Below are positions 1 through 9,281 of a stretch of DNA of 64,000 nucleotides, piece by piece. Each line of letters opens with the position of its first letter. The first letter of the stretch is position 1. The notes beneath the pieces were generated by a model. That model worked only from the letters and a program-made list of their open reading frames with translations, ran no database searches and was not told where the DNA came from. This DNA is from Thermodesulfobacteriota bacterium (GTDB lineage: Bacteria; Desulfobacterota; WTBG01; CAIYCZ01; CAIRTM01), in NCBI GenBank assembly GCA_028278025.1, contig JANQFE010000072.1:1-64000 (forward strand). The letters run 5' to 3'. A program made the translations under genes and the position numbers.

Positions 1-12
1 GGCACGCCTGCA

Positions 13-124
13 GCCTGTGGCATCGGATGGGGCTGCAAAGGCGGTGCGAGCGATGTCTGGTAATCAAGAAAGTAGCTGTTTTTGCGAGCACATAGCCTGA
101 AGCACGCAGCCCGATGCCGCAGGC
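13..124. repeat. Imperfect inverted repeat at the window edge
   Basis: A 24-base arm at 13-36 is mirrored by a 19-base arm at 106-124 (GCAGCCCGATGCCGCAGGC), with one base change and a small gap. About 70 bases separate the arms, and no gene is visible in 1-201. It could be the end of a mobile or palindromic repeat element whose remainder lies outside the window. There is too little sequence to classify it. Confidence 0.35.
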
Positions 125-201
125 CGGCCGCTAATAATCATGAATAATGCGGGCTAGGGTTAAAGTAGAGTTGGGGCGTGGATGATAAAAAGAACACCCA
201 A

Positions 202-501
202 TTACCATATTCTGGGTAGCAATCGATAGCGTATCTGTTGGGCATAATTCTTGTAGCCTCTGAGCCTATTCTGAAGCACCTTGTCCTCCAGCGACGTGCG
301 GATAACACTTGCGTAAATCGTCAGCACTGCTGGAATGAACGCCCACACCGAATTGAGCATCAGTGGTGTCGCCGAATCAAACAGGATGGCACCGAGGTAG
401 CCAGGATGTCGCACATAGTGATAAGGTCCACTGGTGCAGGGAGTATGTCCTTTTCCTTCAGCGATACGCATAAAACAACTTCTATTGATTTTTTTACTCA
501 A
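202..501 (-). pseudogene. C-terminal remnant of an isoprenylcysteine/phospholipid-type membrane methyltransferase
   Basis: The 99-residue product matches only the C-terminal half of the ICMT/PEMT-like integral membrane methyltransferase family. It shows GPYHYVRHPGYLG at about residues 25-37, a hydrophobic segment at 45-68, a conserved Glu before VLQ, and a C-terminal YKNYAQQIRYRLLP. Family members are usually 150-230 residues with four or five membrane helices, so the N-terminal helices are missing. The nominal start is a TTG without a good ribosome binding site, and homology seems to begin near MRIAEGKGH. It ends up 80 bases downstream of the AOR gene on the same strand. A truncated gene is the simplest reading; an intact small gene is unlikely because the SAM/substrate cavity needs the lost helices. 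Confidence 0.6.
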
Positions 502-581
502 AAATTAGAGCATTCATTATTGGTCAAATAAAAAAAGTTCAAAATTCTACTGTAAGAAACAATATGTTCTTAAGGTTGTTT

Positions 582-2678
582 TTATTCCTTACACCTCATT
601 TCGTTGTGTTTCTTAAGTCCTATCTTTCTAAAATGCTCTCGATACCTTAGAGGATCTTCAGCAAGCTTTCTCATTATATGTTTTTTGAGCTTATTTTGGA
701 CCCTTGCCTTAAGACTCCTTCCAATATCCTCGGCGAAGGGATTTTTGATGATTTTTTCTAATGACAGATAGTCTTTTGAGTCTAAACAACTATCCAACAA
801 ACCTTTTTTACCTAAATCAGAAGTAAGTTCTTGTAATCCTGCATCCAGCAAACGCTCCCGAGTTGGAAATCCTCTTTGAGAAAGTCCACGATATAAATAG
901 TACTCCTTCAACATACCCGGGAGGTCGAGATCAATACCTTGAGCCCAACTGTCTTGCTCCGGTCTTTTAGTAAAAGAATCATCTCTTCGATCAAGCCCCT
1001 GCATCGCGTTTATAGAGCGTTCGATTTGATTTGACCGTTCTGCAGCCTTCAGAAGGTCATTCCCGTTTGCTTTAACACCCGTAACAGCTCTATAAGCAAC
1101 TGCAAGATCCTCTGGAAGCAAACGCCCATGAGGTAACAGAGAAAGTCCCAAATAGAAGCAGATGCCTAAACTATCAATCAGCAATTTGTAGTTCTCATGC
1201 CACCATACCGCACGCCCTTTTGCTTGGTGAGAATAAATATTCATGGTTTCAGATCCAGCTCCGAAAAGTTTTTGGCAGATTTCCTTATTGGTTGCCTGCA
1301 AAAGAAGATGCGGAAACGCTTTAAGGAAGTCACCCCCTCTTGTTGACAAAGAAAAGGCCAAAACAAAGGGTGGTGCAGAGTGAGCCGGCCAGTGCATGCC
1401 CTTCATATGAAGTGCATATTTCTCCGCCCCACCTCCTATAATTTCAGCTGCCCTTTTCGTGCCTTCGGCAAGGATATCCCCAAATCCTGTACGATGAGAA
1501 ATCTGTGCAATTGTTGATTCATATGCTTCTACGTTGCCCCAATCGAAGGTCAATCCATCGGTCATATCTTTATTTAGGATGCCCTGTTTAAAGGCATCAG
1601 TGGCCATACCGACGGTACCGCAGAACTCATTGATGTCTATCCCCATCTGGTTTAACTTGTTAGCAATATGAAGAATAGAAGTAACATCTCTAATGCCTAA
1701 AGTTAAGCCCAAGGTTATAATGAAGGCCACTTCATATTTAAAACCTTCCTCTCCCTTATACGCTCCACGCTTGATGCGCCAGTGCTTACCACAGCTCAGT
1801 GGGCAACGAAAGCACCCATGAGGTTTTGATTCTGCAGCATCATAATAGGCAGCAATGTCCAGAGATGTTATGTCTTCATGATTAATCTTTCTTCTCCCGT
1901 TTTTCCCATACATAAGCCCTAAGGATTCGACCATATTGATAAACATCGGAGTGCCATACTGAGCAAACAGTTTAGGTAAGGCAAATTCCTTTGTACATTG
2001 CTTGATTATCTTGGAAATTTTTTTCGTTTCCTCCGGATTTTTGACAGAGATTTTTTCTCCACCCTGTATTACGATAGCTTTTATGTTTTTTGCCCCCATC
2101 ACAGCACCCATTCCAGCCCGTGAAAAAGAGTTGGCATTTTGCTCACATTGGATGGTGGCAAACCTGACTTTGTTCTCTCCTGCTGGACCGATGGATGCGA
2201 CCAAAGACTTGGGGTGTCTTTCCTTTAATGTTTTGTCAGTTTCAAGTGTGTCCTTTCCCCACAGATCAGTAGCATCTTCGATTTTGCAGACACCGTTTGG
2301 AGCAATAAAAATGTAACAAGGTTTATCCGAGCTGCCTCGTATGACCAAATGATCATAACCAGCCCTCTTAACCAGAACTCCAAATAAGCCCCCTCCGTTG
2401 GAGTCGCCGAAGACCCCGGTGAGAGGGCTAATAGCAGTAAAGGTTGCCCTTGCAGAGGATGGAAAAGGAGTTCCCACCAACGGGCCGGCGCCAAATATGA
2501 GTGGATTTTCCGGGTCTGTGGCTTGCGTTGAAGGTCGAAGGTTTTGGTATAAAAGCCAAGCATTAAGACCCGCACCACCAATAAATCTGACCGCATCTTC
2601 TTCAGGCAGATCCTTTACATGGGATGTACTCTCGTTTAATTCCACTTCTAAAATCTTTCCTCTGTATCCGAATTTCAT
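582..2678 (-). CDS. Aldehyde:ferredoxin oxidoreductase family protein (tungstopterin enzyme)
   Basis: This 698-residue protein belongs to the AOR family, which oxidises aldehydes to acids (or runs the reverse with reduced ferredoxin) using a bis-tungstopterin and one 4Fe-4S cluster. The N-terminal pterin-binding domain is recognisable (IGGAGLNAWLL, FGAGPLVGTPFPSSAR, GDSNGGG). The cluster ligands are visible as C-x2-C-x3-C in HGCFRCPLSCG near residue 290, plus the distal Cys in DSLGICFYL near 504. It is about 90 residues longer than the archaeal enzyme (about 605), the excess being a basic, helical C-terminal tail. No signal peptide is seen, so it should be cytoplasmic. Upstream lies a -24/-12 promoter and a divergent sigma-54 activator, so expression is probably induced by a metabolite. 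The substrate cannot be told from sequence, and BamB-like relatives exist in the same superfamily. Confidence 0.93.
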   Translation of the reverse strand: MKFGYRGKILEVELNESTSHVKDLPEEDAVRFIGGAGLNAWLLYQNLRPSTQATDPENPLIFGAGPLVGTPFPSSARATFTAISPLTGVFGDSNGGGLFGVLVKRAGYDHLVIRGSSDKPCYIFIAPNGVCKIEDATDLWGKDTLETDKTLKERHPKSLVASIGPAGENKVRFATIQCEQNANSFSRAGMGAVMGAKNIKAIVIQGGEKISVKNPEETKKISKIIKQCTKEFALPKLFAQYGTPMFINMVESLGLMYGKNGRRKINHEDITSLDIAAYYDAAESKPHGCFRCPLSCGKHWRIKRGAYKGEEGFKYEVAFIITLGLTLGIRDVTSILHIANKLNQMGIDINEFCGTVGMATDAFKQGILNKDMTDGLTFDWGNVEAYESTIAQISHRTGFGDILAEGTKRAAEIIGGGAEKYALHMKGMHWPAHSAPPFVLAFSLSTRGGDFLKAFPHLLLQATNKEICQKLFGAGSETMNIYSHQAKGRAVWWHENYKLLIDSLGICFYLGLSLLPHGRLLPEDLAVAYRAVTGVKANGNDLLKAAERSNQIERSINAMQGLDRRDDSFTKRPEQDSWAQGIDLDLPGMLKEYYLYRGLSQRGFPTRERLLDAGLQELTSDLGKKGLLDSCLDSKDYLSLEKIIKNPFAEDIGRSLKARVQNKLKKHIMRKLAEDPLRYREHFRKIGLKKHNEMRCKE

Positions 2679-2756
2679 GACTATTATCTGTTTTATGAGA
2701 ATAACATTTGAGTGATTAAATGTTGAATTGCAGCGCTCTGGTTACTATTCAACAAC

Positions 2757-2770
2757 GCAATATTTGTGCC
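2757..2770 (-). promoter_or_regulatory. Sigma-54 (-24/-12) promoter for the AOR gene
   Basis: Read on the minus strand the site is GGCAC-AAATA-TTGC. The invariant GG and GC are separated by exactly 10 bases, as in the sigma-54 consensus TGGCAC-N5-TTGC. Transcription would start near 2745, giving a leader of about 67 bases before the AOR start codon at 2678. The adjacent gene encodes a sigma-54 activator, which strongly supports the assignment. Confidence 0.75.
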
Positions 2771-2855
2771 CAGAAAAGTTTATCGAGGATAAGTTAATTA
2801 ATTTCAGTAGGTTACATGATTGGATACTGGATAACCGAATGACCATGGGGGCCTA

Positions 2856-2877
2856 TTTCTGTGAAAATTTACAGAAA
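2856..2877. promoter_or_regulatory. Candidate upstream activator site (palindrome)
   Basis: The arms TTTCTGT and ACAGAAA form a perfect 7-base inverted repeat around an AT-rich 8-base centre. The centre of the palindrome lies about 120 bases upstream of the predicted AOR transcription start, a normal distance for binding of a sigma-54 activator. It also lies about 90 bases upstream of the activator gene, so it could serve autoregulation. Binding by the neighbouring regulator is inference. Confidence 0.5.
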
Positions 2878-2953
2878 CTACTTACATATTTAACAGTTTT
2901 GTGGCATAGTAACATATATGACAGTTTTTTAACCTGGGCAGGAGAACAATATA

Positions 2954-4519
2954 ATGGTGGATGAGAAAAAGTTTTTCTGGGAGGCTACTCTCAGGTTGTG
3001 CAGCAGCCTGGAAATAGAAAGAGCCCTTTGGCAGTGCTTCATGTACCTTAGGGTATTTATTCCGATGGACCTCATGATCCTCAGTTACATCTCATCTGAC
3101 ACAGGGGGGATCCAATTCCTTGCTGAGGCAAATGAAAAGGGTGGGAGGCGATCCGATCTCCTGGTACCTCTACCTCAAGAAACGGTGACCTTTGCAACGA
3201 CGGACAACCTTCCAGATGTAATGATCGTCGAAAACCCTGAAACGCACCCTGTTGCAAAATTCGCAGTCAGGTTTGTCAAAGTTGAAAAACCCTCAATGAT
3301 TGTTGTACGTCTTGTTTTGGAAGGACAATTCTTAGGTGGTTTGACTGTCATATCGCAGGGCCAGAGCAGGTATGCTGAAAAACACGCCAGCCTTCTCGCC
3401 TCGCTGAGGGAACCTGCTTCTATCGCCCTGTCCAACTGCCTGAGGTACCAAGAAGTTCTCAAACTCAAAGAATTGCTTGCCGATGACAATCGATACCTTC
3501 AAGACGAGCTAAAACAGCTAAGTGGTGAGGAGGTAGTTGGGGCCGATTTTGGCCTTAAAGGTGTGATGGAAATGGTCCGGCAGGTGGCGCTTCTGGCCAG
3601 TCCTGTCATTTTGTTTGGTGAAACAGGGACAGGCAAAGAAGTCATTGCCCGTGCGATACATAACCTATCTACACGCCGGGAAGGCCCTTTTATCAAAGTC
3701 AACTGTGGAGCTATTCCGGAAACATTAATGGACAGCGAACTTTTCGGCCATGAAAGGGGAGCGTTTACCGGCGCATTCTCACAGAAACGCGGGCGCTTCG
3801 AACGAGCCGATGGTGGCACAATATTTCTCGATGAAATCGGAGAACTTCCTCTTGAGGCACAGGTGAGACTCTTAAGGGTGTTACAGGAGAAGGAGGTCGA
3901 GCGAGTAGGTGGGACTCAACCCATCAAGGTTGACATCAGGGTCATAGCAGCGACTCACCGTGATCTTCAAGGAATGATCCAGGAAGGCCGATTCCGTGAA
4001 GATCTTTTCTACCGACTTCAAGTTTTTCCTATAACCATTCCACCGCTGAGACAGCGTGTTGGTGATATCCCTGCGCTCGTCCAGAACTTCGTTACGAAAA
4101 AATCCCGCGAGATAGGTCTCAGGAATATTCCTCCCTTAGCTGCAGGCGCTATTGACCAGCTTAAGGCCTACCACTGGCCGGGCAATGTGCGCGAACTGGA
4201 AAATGCAGTGGAACGAGCACTAATCCTCAGCAAAGGTGAGCCTCTTACATTTTCAGATCTTCACCCGCTCTCATCTGAAGAGATAGATCATCCTGCAAGT
4301 ACTGTGGATGGTGCATTTCTGAATTTGGACAAGGTTATAAGCAGGCACATTCGAGGAGTCCTCGATATGACTGGCGGTAGGGTGGAAGGACAGAGTGGAG
4401 CTGCAGAACTCCTGGGAGTGAATCCAGGTACCTTGAGACACAGAATGAGAAAGCTAGGTATCCCCTTTGGTCGGCAACCAAACACAAAGAGGATCCGGCA
4501 ACACAATACTCCCAAATAA
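2954..4519 (+). CDS. Sigma-54-dependent transcriptional activator (GAF, AAA+, Fis-type HTH)
   Basis: This 521-residue NtrC-family activator probably controls the divergent AOR gene. Residues about 1-170 look like a GAF sensor domain. The AAA+ domain follows, with Walker A GETGTGKE near 221, the sigma-54-contacting GAFTGA loop near 269, Walker [10 protein letters not shown] near 290 and the second-half motifs through about 430. A C-terminal Fis-type helix-turn-helix ([22 protein letters not shown]) lies near 480-505. AGGAG at 2939-2943 sits well before the ATG at 2954 and supports that start. There is no receiver domain, so control is likely by a ligand binding the GAF domain rather than by phosphorylation. 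The effector is unknown; an aldehyde or acid substrate of AOR is a reasonable guess. Confidence 0.93.
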   Translation: MVDEKKFFWEATLRLCSSLEIERALWQCFMYLRVFIPMDLMILSYISSDTGGIQFLAEANEKGGRRSDLLVPLPQETVTFATTDNLPDVMIVENPETHPVAKFAVRFVKVEKPSMIVVRLVLEGQFLGGLTVISQGQSRYAEKHASLLASLREPASIALSNCLRYQEVLKLKELLADDNRYLQDELKQLSGEEVVGADFGLKGVMEMVRQVALLASPVILFGETGTGKEVIARAIHNLSTRREGPFIKVNCGAIPETLMDSELFGHERGAFTGAFSQKRGRFERADGGTIFLDEIGELPLEAQVRLLRVLQEKEVERVGGTQPIKVDIRVIAATHRDLQGMIQEGRFREDLFYRLQVFPITIPPLRQRVGDIPALVQNFVTKKSREIGLRNIPPLAAGAIDQLKAYHWPGNVRELENAVERALILSKGEPLTFSDLHPLSSEEIDHPASTVDGAFLNLDKVISRHIRGVLDMTGGRVEGQSGAAELLGVNPGTLRHRMRKLGIPFGRQPNTKRIRQHNTPK

Positions 4520-4596
4520 CTCAAATAGGGACCTAAATAAAATTGGGACAGCTGCGGAGGTGCACCGCCCCTTGAAGCGCTTTGTTTCTGGTATTG

Positions 4597-5019
4597 TTAG
4601 TCTTCTACGTATTCAGATTCATATGGATATTTTGCATAGCCGGTCTTGTGTTTCTTAAATCCGAGCTTTTTATAGAAGGCTTCATTGCCGAAGGTTGACG
4701 TCAAATGAAAAGAAAGATGCTCGTTGTCTTTCTGCAATGCATTCAATATCCCTCTTCCAACACCTTGTTTCTGATATGCCGGCAGCACGCCCAGATCACA
4801 AATCATTGCATAGCACACACCGTCTGAAAGCAGGCGTCCGGCGCCTACCAGTCTGTTTCCCTCCCATGCCGTCACAACCCTATAACTATGTTCAAAAGCT
4901 TCCCGAATCTTTTCCAGGTCTCTCCTCCTGCCCAGCCCGGCAACCAGACCAACCTCTCCATAGAGATCAGTAATTGCCTCCCAGTCGATTGTGTCAGTGC
5001 CTGTTTTATATTCGATCAT
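4597..5019 (-). CDS. GNAT family N-acetyltransferase
   Basis: The 140-residue protein is a single GNAT acetyltransferase domain that would transfer an acetyl group from acetyl-CoA to an amine. The acetyl-CoA pyrophosphate-binding loop is clear in motif A (CDLGVLPAYQKQGVGRGIL, about residues 72-90), and motif B appears as NEAFYKKLGFKKHKTGYAKY. The size and layout resemble small cytosolic GNATs of unknown substrate. It is the last gene of a minus-strand run (archease, rtcB, GNAT) with about 70 bases to rtcB, and it converges on the activator gene. Substrate not determinable. Confidence 0.88.
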   Translation of the reverse strand: MIEYKTGTDTIDWEAITDLYGEVGLVAGLGRRRDLEKIREAFEHSYRVVTAWEGNRLVGAGRLLSDGVCYAMICDLGVLPAYQKQGVGRGILNALQKDNEHLSFHLTSTFGNEAFYKKLGFKKHKTGYAKYPYESEYVED

Positions 5020-5090
5020 AAAGGAATCCAGTAAATCCTGTTAATCCCGTCAAAACAGCCAGCAAAAAGGTATCTGTTACCCTTTTTTAA

Positions 5091-6545
5091 CTAGCCCTTG
5101 ATAACCCCCAGAGGTTTAAGGCGCGCTGCTTTTTTACTGACCCCCGCGGCGTGGACAACATCCACAACCATGTTGACATCTTTATAAGCCTCAGGCATTT
5201 CCTCAACCAGCGTTGATCTACCGGCAGCCCGCGCATAGATACCCCTGTCTTCCAGCTCGCGGGAGATAGAACGCCCGCGGGAAGCCTTTTTAGCCTGGTT
5301 GCGGCTCAAAATCCTTCCGGCCCCATGACAGGTACTGCCGAAAGTTTCCGCCATGGCCCGGTCGGTTCCCACAAGCACATAGGAATACCGGCCCATATCC
5401 CCCGGGATGAGCACCGGCTGCCCAACAGTCCGAAAATCTTCCGGAACCTGGGAGTGGCCGGCGGGAAATGCACGGGTAGCACCCTTGCGGTGGACGCATA
5501 CCCTTTTTTCGGCACCATCTACAGTGTGGGCCTCGACCTTGGCAATATTATGGGCAACATCATAGACCAGCCCCATCTGCAGCTCACGCTGACTGACCGC
5601 AAGCACCTGCTCAAACGTTTCGCGCACCCAGTGGCCGATTATCTGCCGATTGGCAAAGGCATAATTAGCAGCACAGGCCATCGCTGCAAGGTATTGTCGG
5701 CCCTCAGTGGAGCTCAGTGGGGCACAGCACAGCTGACGGTCTGGAAGACTGACATTATACTTTTGAGATGCCTTAAGCATCTTTTTTATGTAATCATCAC
5801 ATACCTGGTACCCGAAACCTCGTGATCCGGTATGTACCGTAACCACAATATAATCCTTATAAAGTCCCAAAACCCGGGCAATCGCATCGTCATAGATTTC
5901 ATCAACATAAGCAATCTCAACAAAGTGGTTTCCGGAACCCAGGGTGCCCAGCTGTGGACGGCCGCGCTCGTAGGCTTTATCTGAAATGGTATCAGGGTCA
6001 GCCCCGGCAATACTACCCTGGTCTTCAATATGGAGCAGGTCGTTAGAGTTGCCGAAACCATGCTCAACCGCCCAGGCTGCGCCTTTAACCAGAACCTGCC
6101 GGTGGTCTTGCATGCTTAGCTTCAGATCTTTTCTTTTTGAACCCACACCGGCGGGAACATTAACAAAAAGCCCTTCAACAAGTGTCTGTATATATTTGAC
6201 AACATCGTTCTTGTGCAATCCTGTTCGCAACAGCCTGACACCACAGTTAATATCATAACCCACGCCGCCGGGCGATATGATGCCTTCCTGCATATCAAAA
6301 GCAGCTACTCCCCCGATGGGAAATCCATACCCCCAGTGTATATCGGGCATGGCCATAGAGCTGCCCACAATTCCCGGCAGACAGGCTACATTGGCAACCT
6401 GCCAAAGACTCTGATCCTGCTGTATCTGAGACATCATGGCAGAACTTGCATAAACAAGGCCGTGGGTATTCATGCTGCCGTGCCGCTTTATGCGCCATCT
6501 GTTTTCATCAAGCTGCTCCAGGGGCATAGAACTCTTTTCGTTCAT
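5091..6545 (-). CDS. rtcB: RNA-splicing ligase RtcB
   Basis: RtcB joins RNA 2',3'-cyclic phosphate (or 3'-phosphate) ends to 5'-OH ends using GTP and Mn2+, for RNA repair or tRNA splicing. The 484-residue protein carries the family metal-binding Cys in GGVGYDINCGVRLLRT (about residue 100), the GNHF loop in LGTLGSGNHFVEI, HTGSRGFG, VAHNIAKVEAH, and HRKGATRAFPAG, whose His accepts GMP. The length fits the long RtcB group that works with archease. The archease gene lies about 100 bases upstream on the same strand, and both are probably cotranscribed. No RtcR-type activator gene or sigma-54 site was noticed immediately upstream, unlike the E. coli rtc operon. Confidence 0.96.
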   Translation of the reverse strand: MNEKSSMPLEQLDENRWRIKRHGSMNTHGLVYASSAMMSQIQQDQSLWQVANVACLPGIVGSSMAMPDIHWGYGFPIGGVAAFDMQEGIISPGGVGYDINCGVRLLRTGLHKNDVVKYIQTLVEGLFVNVPAGVGSKRKDLKLSMQDHRQVLVKGAAWAVEHGFGNSNDLLHIEDQGSIAGADPDTISDKAYERGRPQLGTLGSGNHFVEIAYVDEIYDDAIARVLGLYKDYIVVTVHTGSRGFGYQVCDDYIKKMLKASQKYNVSLPDRQLCCAPLSSTEGRQYLAAMACAANYAFANRQIIGHWVRETFEQVLAVSQRELQMGLVYDVAHNIAKVEAHTVDGAEKRVCVHRKGATRAFPAGHSQVPEDFRTVGQPVLIPGDMGRYSYVLVGTDRAMAETFGSTCHGAGRILSRNQAKKASRGRSISRELEDRGIYARAAGRSTLVEEMPEAYKDVNMVVDVVHAAGVSKKAARLKPLGVIKG

Positions 6546-6643
6546 AATCCTTCCCTCAGCTTCTCATTCCTGCCTCACGTAAGTATAGCTGTCCTGGCGA
6601 TAATTTAAAAGCCTTTATATGTTCATTCTGCCTTCTACATCCC

Positions 6644-7060
6644 CTATACATCAAGTACAACTATGGCTTCACAGATCTCATTCTTTTTTGAAATGCTGAG
6701 GTTATGATAGGTCACCGCCTTAACTGCTGTTTTGATGATGTGGATATCTTTATTGAAGGGTTCACCCCGGGCCTCGGCACATAGGCAGTTGTCATCAATT
6801 TTATTTACGGTAAAGCTGCTGAAAAGAAACAGTTCGGTATCAAAAACATAGAGAAGACTTCCCAGCCATTCAACCAATAGCTCTTCCAGACAGTCTCGCT
6901 GCAGGTTGAACCTGCGGGTTGCTTTAGGAGTTACCTTGCTGAGAATTGTTATACTATCAAAAAGCGCGCAGCCTGCATTCTGGAAAAGCTCGGCAGGGTT
7001 TTTCCCAAAAATCCTGATTCCGATATCGGCCGTATGATCTAAGAATTCGTAACGTTGCAT
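6644..7060 (-). CDS. Archease, RtcB activator
   Basis: The 138-residue protein is an archease, the small metal-binding cofactor that promotes RtcB guanylylation and multiple turnover. The N-terminal signature YEFLDHTADIGIRI (residues 3-16) contains the acidic metal-ligand region. The family end is seen in AVTYHNLSISKKNEICEAIVVLDV, with a penultimate Asp. Size is typical (about 140). It directly precedes rtcB on the same strand, the classic archease-RtcB pairing, so the two likely act together in RNA repair. Confidence 0.93.
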   Translation of the reverse strand: MQRYEFLDHTADIGIRIFGKNPAELFQNAGCALFDSITILSKVTPKATRRFNLQRDCLEELLVEWLGSLLYVFDTELFLFSSFTVNKIDDNCLCAEARGEPFNKDIHIIKTAVKAVTYHNLSISKKNEICEAIVVLDV

Positions 7061-7081
7061 CAGGTATGTTCCAACTATCCA

Positions 7082-7131
7082 GGCCCGAAGGGCCGTGAGG
7101 GTTTTCCTCCCGCAGTGTCGCGGGAGGAAAA
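7082..7131 (-). terminator. Hairpins between asnB and archease
   Basis: A perfect 12-base-pair stem (TTTTCCTCCCGC at 7102-7113 against its complement at 7120-7131, loop 6) is followed on the minus strand by a second small hairpin (7082-7094, GGCCC-GAA-GGGCC). It lies between the asnB stop and the archease start, so it probably ends asnB transcription. There is no clear U-run after the stem, and it may instead be a palindromic repeat element. Confidence 0.5.
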
Positions 7132-7168
7132 AGTCCGCCTGTGTCAGCGTCAGCCTGCGGTGAACTAT

Positions 7169-9079
7169 CTAAATTCCCAGAACCGTGCTCTGATCAATGA
7201 ACATCCGGTGCCACAGCTCCAGCATCAGCAACGCCCAGATCCGGTAGCTGTGGTCAGCCCGCAGGGCAACATGTTCATCGAGCAGCTGTTTAACCGCATC
7301 CTTTTTAAAATAGCCCCGCTCTTGGGTGCGGTTATCAAGGAGAATCTCATAAGCAACCGGTTTCAGCTCCTGTCTGAACCAGCGATGCAGCGGTACACCG
7401 AAGCCCATTTTTTTACGATAGAGAATATCTCGCGGCAGCACGGGCTCAAATGCTTTTTTAAGGATATATTTGGACTGCCTGCCGTGCAGCTTTAGGTTTG
7501 GTGGAAGGCTGGCAGCCAGCTCCATAACCTTGTGGTCAAGAAACGGCGAGCGGGCCTCCAGGGAATGTGCCATGCTGGCAATATCAACTTTTACCAGCAG
7601 GTCATAGGGAAGATAGAGGCTTACATCGGCAAAAAGAAGTTTTTCCAGGAGATTGTCTGCGTCTGATGCACCGTACCTATCCGCCGTCAGATTAACAGAA
7701 TCATGCCCGGCAACCTGTTTTAAAAAGTGTTCAGAATAAAGATGTGTTTTCATCTCATTAGTAAAATAACAAAGCCAGTGAACATAGCAGCGTGCCGGGT
7801 CTTCCGACGCGCCATTAATGAATCGCTGCAGGCGTCTGATAATGCTCCACCGATACTCTCTATGGGGCAGTAGGTTAACAGCTCTTTTTATAATACGTTC
7901 CCGCAGGAAACGAGGAAGCTTTATATAGTGTGCGGCCAGATGGTTTGCACTATAGCGCTCATAGCCGGCAAAGGATTCATCCCCCCCGTCACCGTTAAGC
8001 GCCACGGTTACATGCTGCCGGGTAAGCTGGGACACATAATAGGTTGGAATTGCTGAGGGATCGGCATAAGGTTCATCATAATGCCAGACAATTTTGGGCA
8101 GAATTTGTATTGCATCAGGTTTTACGACAAACTCCGCATGGTCTGTTTTAAACATATGGGCAACTGATTCGGCATATTGCAGCTCATTATAATCTGCTTC
8201 CTCAAAGCCGATAGAAAAGGTTTTAACGGGTGTTCGGGTAAGCTGACTCATGACGGCAACAGTCGCACTTGAATCAATGCCGCCGCTGAGAAAAGCCCCC
8301 AGGGGCACATCACTTCTCAGCCTGATTTTTACTGCATCGCTAAACACCTCCCGGAAGTGTTCCATGTAATCACTCTCTTTGCCGAGGTTGAGTTTGTCGG
8401 CATAGGATATCTGCCAGTATTGCTTTGTAGTGATTTTTCCGTTCTGCACAACAAGCGTATGTGCGGGAGGAAGCTTTGCAATATTTTGGAATATGGTCTG
8501 GGGGCCGGGAACATACTGGTAGGTTAAATAATGGTGCATGGCCTCATAATTTATTGCTCTGTTAACAGTATCATCCTGCAGCAGTGATTTTATTTCGGAT
8601 GCAAACAGAAAGGCCCCGTCTACAACAGCATACACAAGCGGCTTCTTGCCGGCCCTGTCGCGTGCCACGAAAAGCTGCTGCCGGTTTGCATCCCATATGG
8701 CAAAAGCAAACATTCCCCTGAGACTGTTGACACAGTCCGGTCCTTCGTCCTCGTAAAGATGTATGATTACTTCCGTATCGGAATGGGATTTAAAGATATG
8801 TCCACGGGCCTCAAGCTCCGGCCGCAACTGTTCGAAGTTATATATCTCGCCGTTAAAGACAATCCAGATGGAATTATCTTCATTTGACATAGGCTGATGG
8901 CCGGCCGGCGAAAGATCAATGATGCTGAGCCGCTGGTGACCAAGGCCGACATGCCCGTCAGTATAGACACCCTTGTCATCCGGCCCCCGGTGTTCCAAAA
9001 TGCTGGTCATCTTATCTATAAGCGGGGGAGCAACACTGCGCGACGAATCAAAATAAATTTTTCCGCAAATACCGCACAT
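7169..9079 (-). CDS. asnB: Asparagine synthase (glutamine-hydrolysing)
   Basis: This 636-residue enzyme transfers glutamine-derived ammonia to the AMP-activated carboxylate of aspartate. The N-terminal Ntn glutaminase begins MCGICGKIYF with the catalytic Cys2, followed by HRGPDD and NGEIYN. The synthetase half has the ATP-pyrophosphatase loop LSGGIDSSATVAV near residue 265. Length matches AsnB. It stands alone between metK and archease, which suggests a housekeeping role. A second paralog lies inside the glycan locus at 29.5 kb and may act on a different acceptor. Confidence in the family is high; confidence that this copy makes free asparagine is moderate. Confidence 0.93.
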   Translation of the reverse strand: MCGICGKIYFDSSRSVAPPLIDKMTSILEHRGPDDKGVYTDGHVGLGHQRLSIIDLSPAGHQPMSNEDNSIWIVFNGEIYNFEQLRPELEARGHIFKSHSDTEVIIHLYEDEGPDCVNSLRGMFAFAIWDANRQQLFVARDRAGKKPLVYAVVDGAFLFASEIKSLLQDDTVNRAINYEAMHHYLTYQYVPGPQTIFQNIAKLPPAHTLVVQNGKITTKQYWQISYADKLNLGKESDYMEHFREVFSDAVKIRLRSDVPLGAFLSGGIDSSATVAVMSQLTRTPVKTFSIGFEEADYNELQYAESVAHMFKTDHAEFVVKPDAIQILPKIVWHYDEPYADPSAIPTYYVSQLTRQHVTVALNGDGGDESFAGYERYSANHLAAHYIKLPRFLRERIIKRAVNLLPHREYRWSIIRRLQRFINGASEDPARCYVHWLCYFTNEMKTHLYSEHFLKQVAGHDSVNLTADRYGASDADNLLEKLLFADVSLYLPYDLLVKVDIASMAHSLEARSPFLDHKVMELAASLPPNLKLHGRQSKYILKKAFEPVLPRDILYRKKMGFGVPLHRWFRQELKPVAYEILLDNRTQERGYFKKDAVKQLLDEHVALRADHSYRIWALLMLELWHRMFIDQSTVLGI

Positions 9080-9219
9080 AGCACTGCTTCTAATAAAACA
9101 TGTTAGGTCTTATCGGCTATAGAACCCATTATGAGAACTGCGTATATGATAGTAGGTTCAAAGGGAAAGGTCAAAGCTAAAGAAAAAATTTAATAAAAAA
9201 ACCGGGGCTTACCGGCAAC

Positions 9220-9256
9220 AAAAAAGGGGCCTAAGTCTGTGCGACTTAAAACCCCT
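9220..9256 (-). terminator. Rho-independent terminator of metK
   Basis: On the minus strand, AAGGGG...AAGTC pairs with GACTT...CCCCTT around the loop GCACA, and the stem is followed directly by TTTTTT. It lies 26 bases after the metK stop. A second weak GC-rich hairpin followed by seven T lies just beyond it (about 9190-9215). Confidence 0.8.
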
Positions 9257-9281
9257 TGTAATAGTTCCCTGTCCTTGGAAA

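Noticed and set aside
2728..2964. 78-codon plus-strand frame between AOR and the sigma-54 activator genes
   Set aside because: It overlaps the predicted -24/-12 promoter and palindrome, shows no recognisable motif and has no convincing ribosome binding site; it ends inside the activator gene.
5325..5825. 166-codon plus-strand frame across rtcB
   Set aside because: It lies wholly within rtcB on the opposite strand, and rtcB carries full family motifs; the frame is a shadow.
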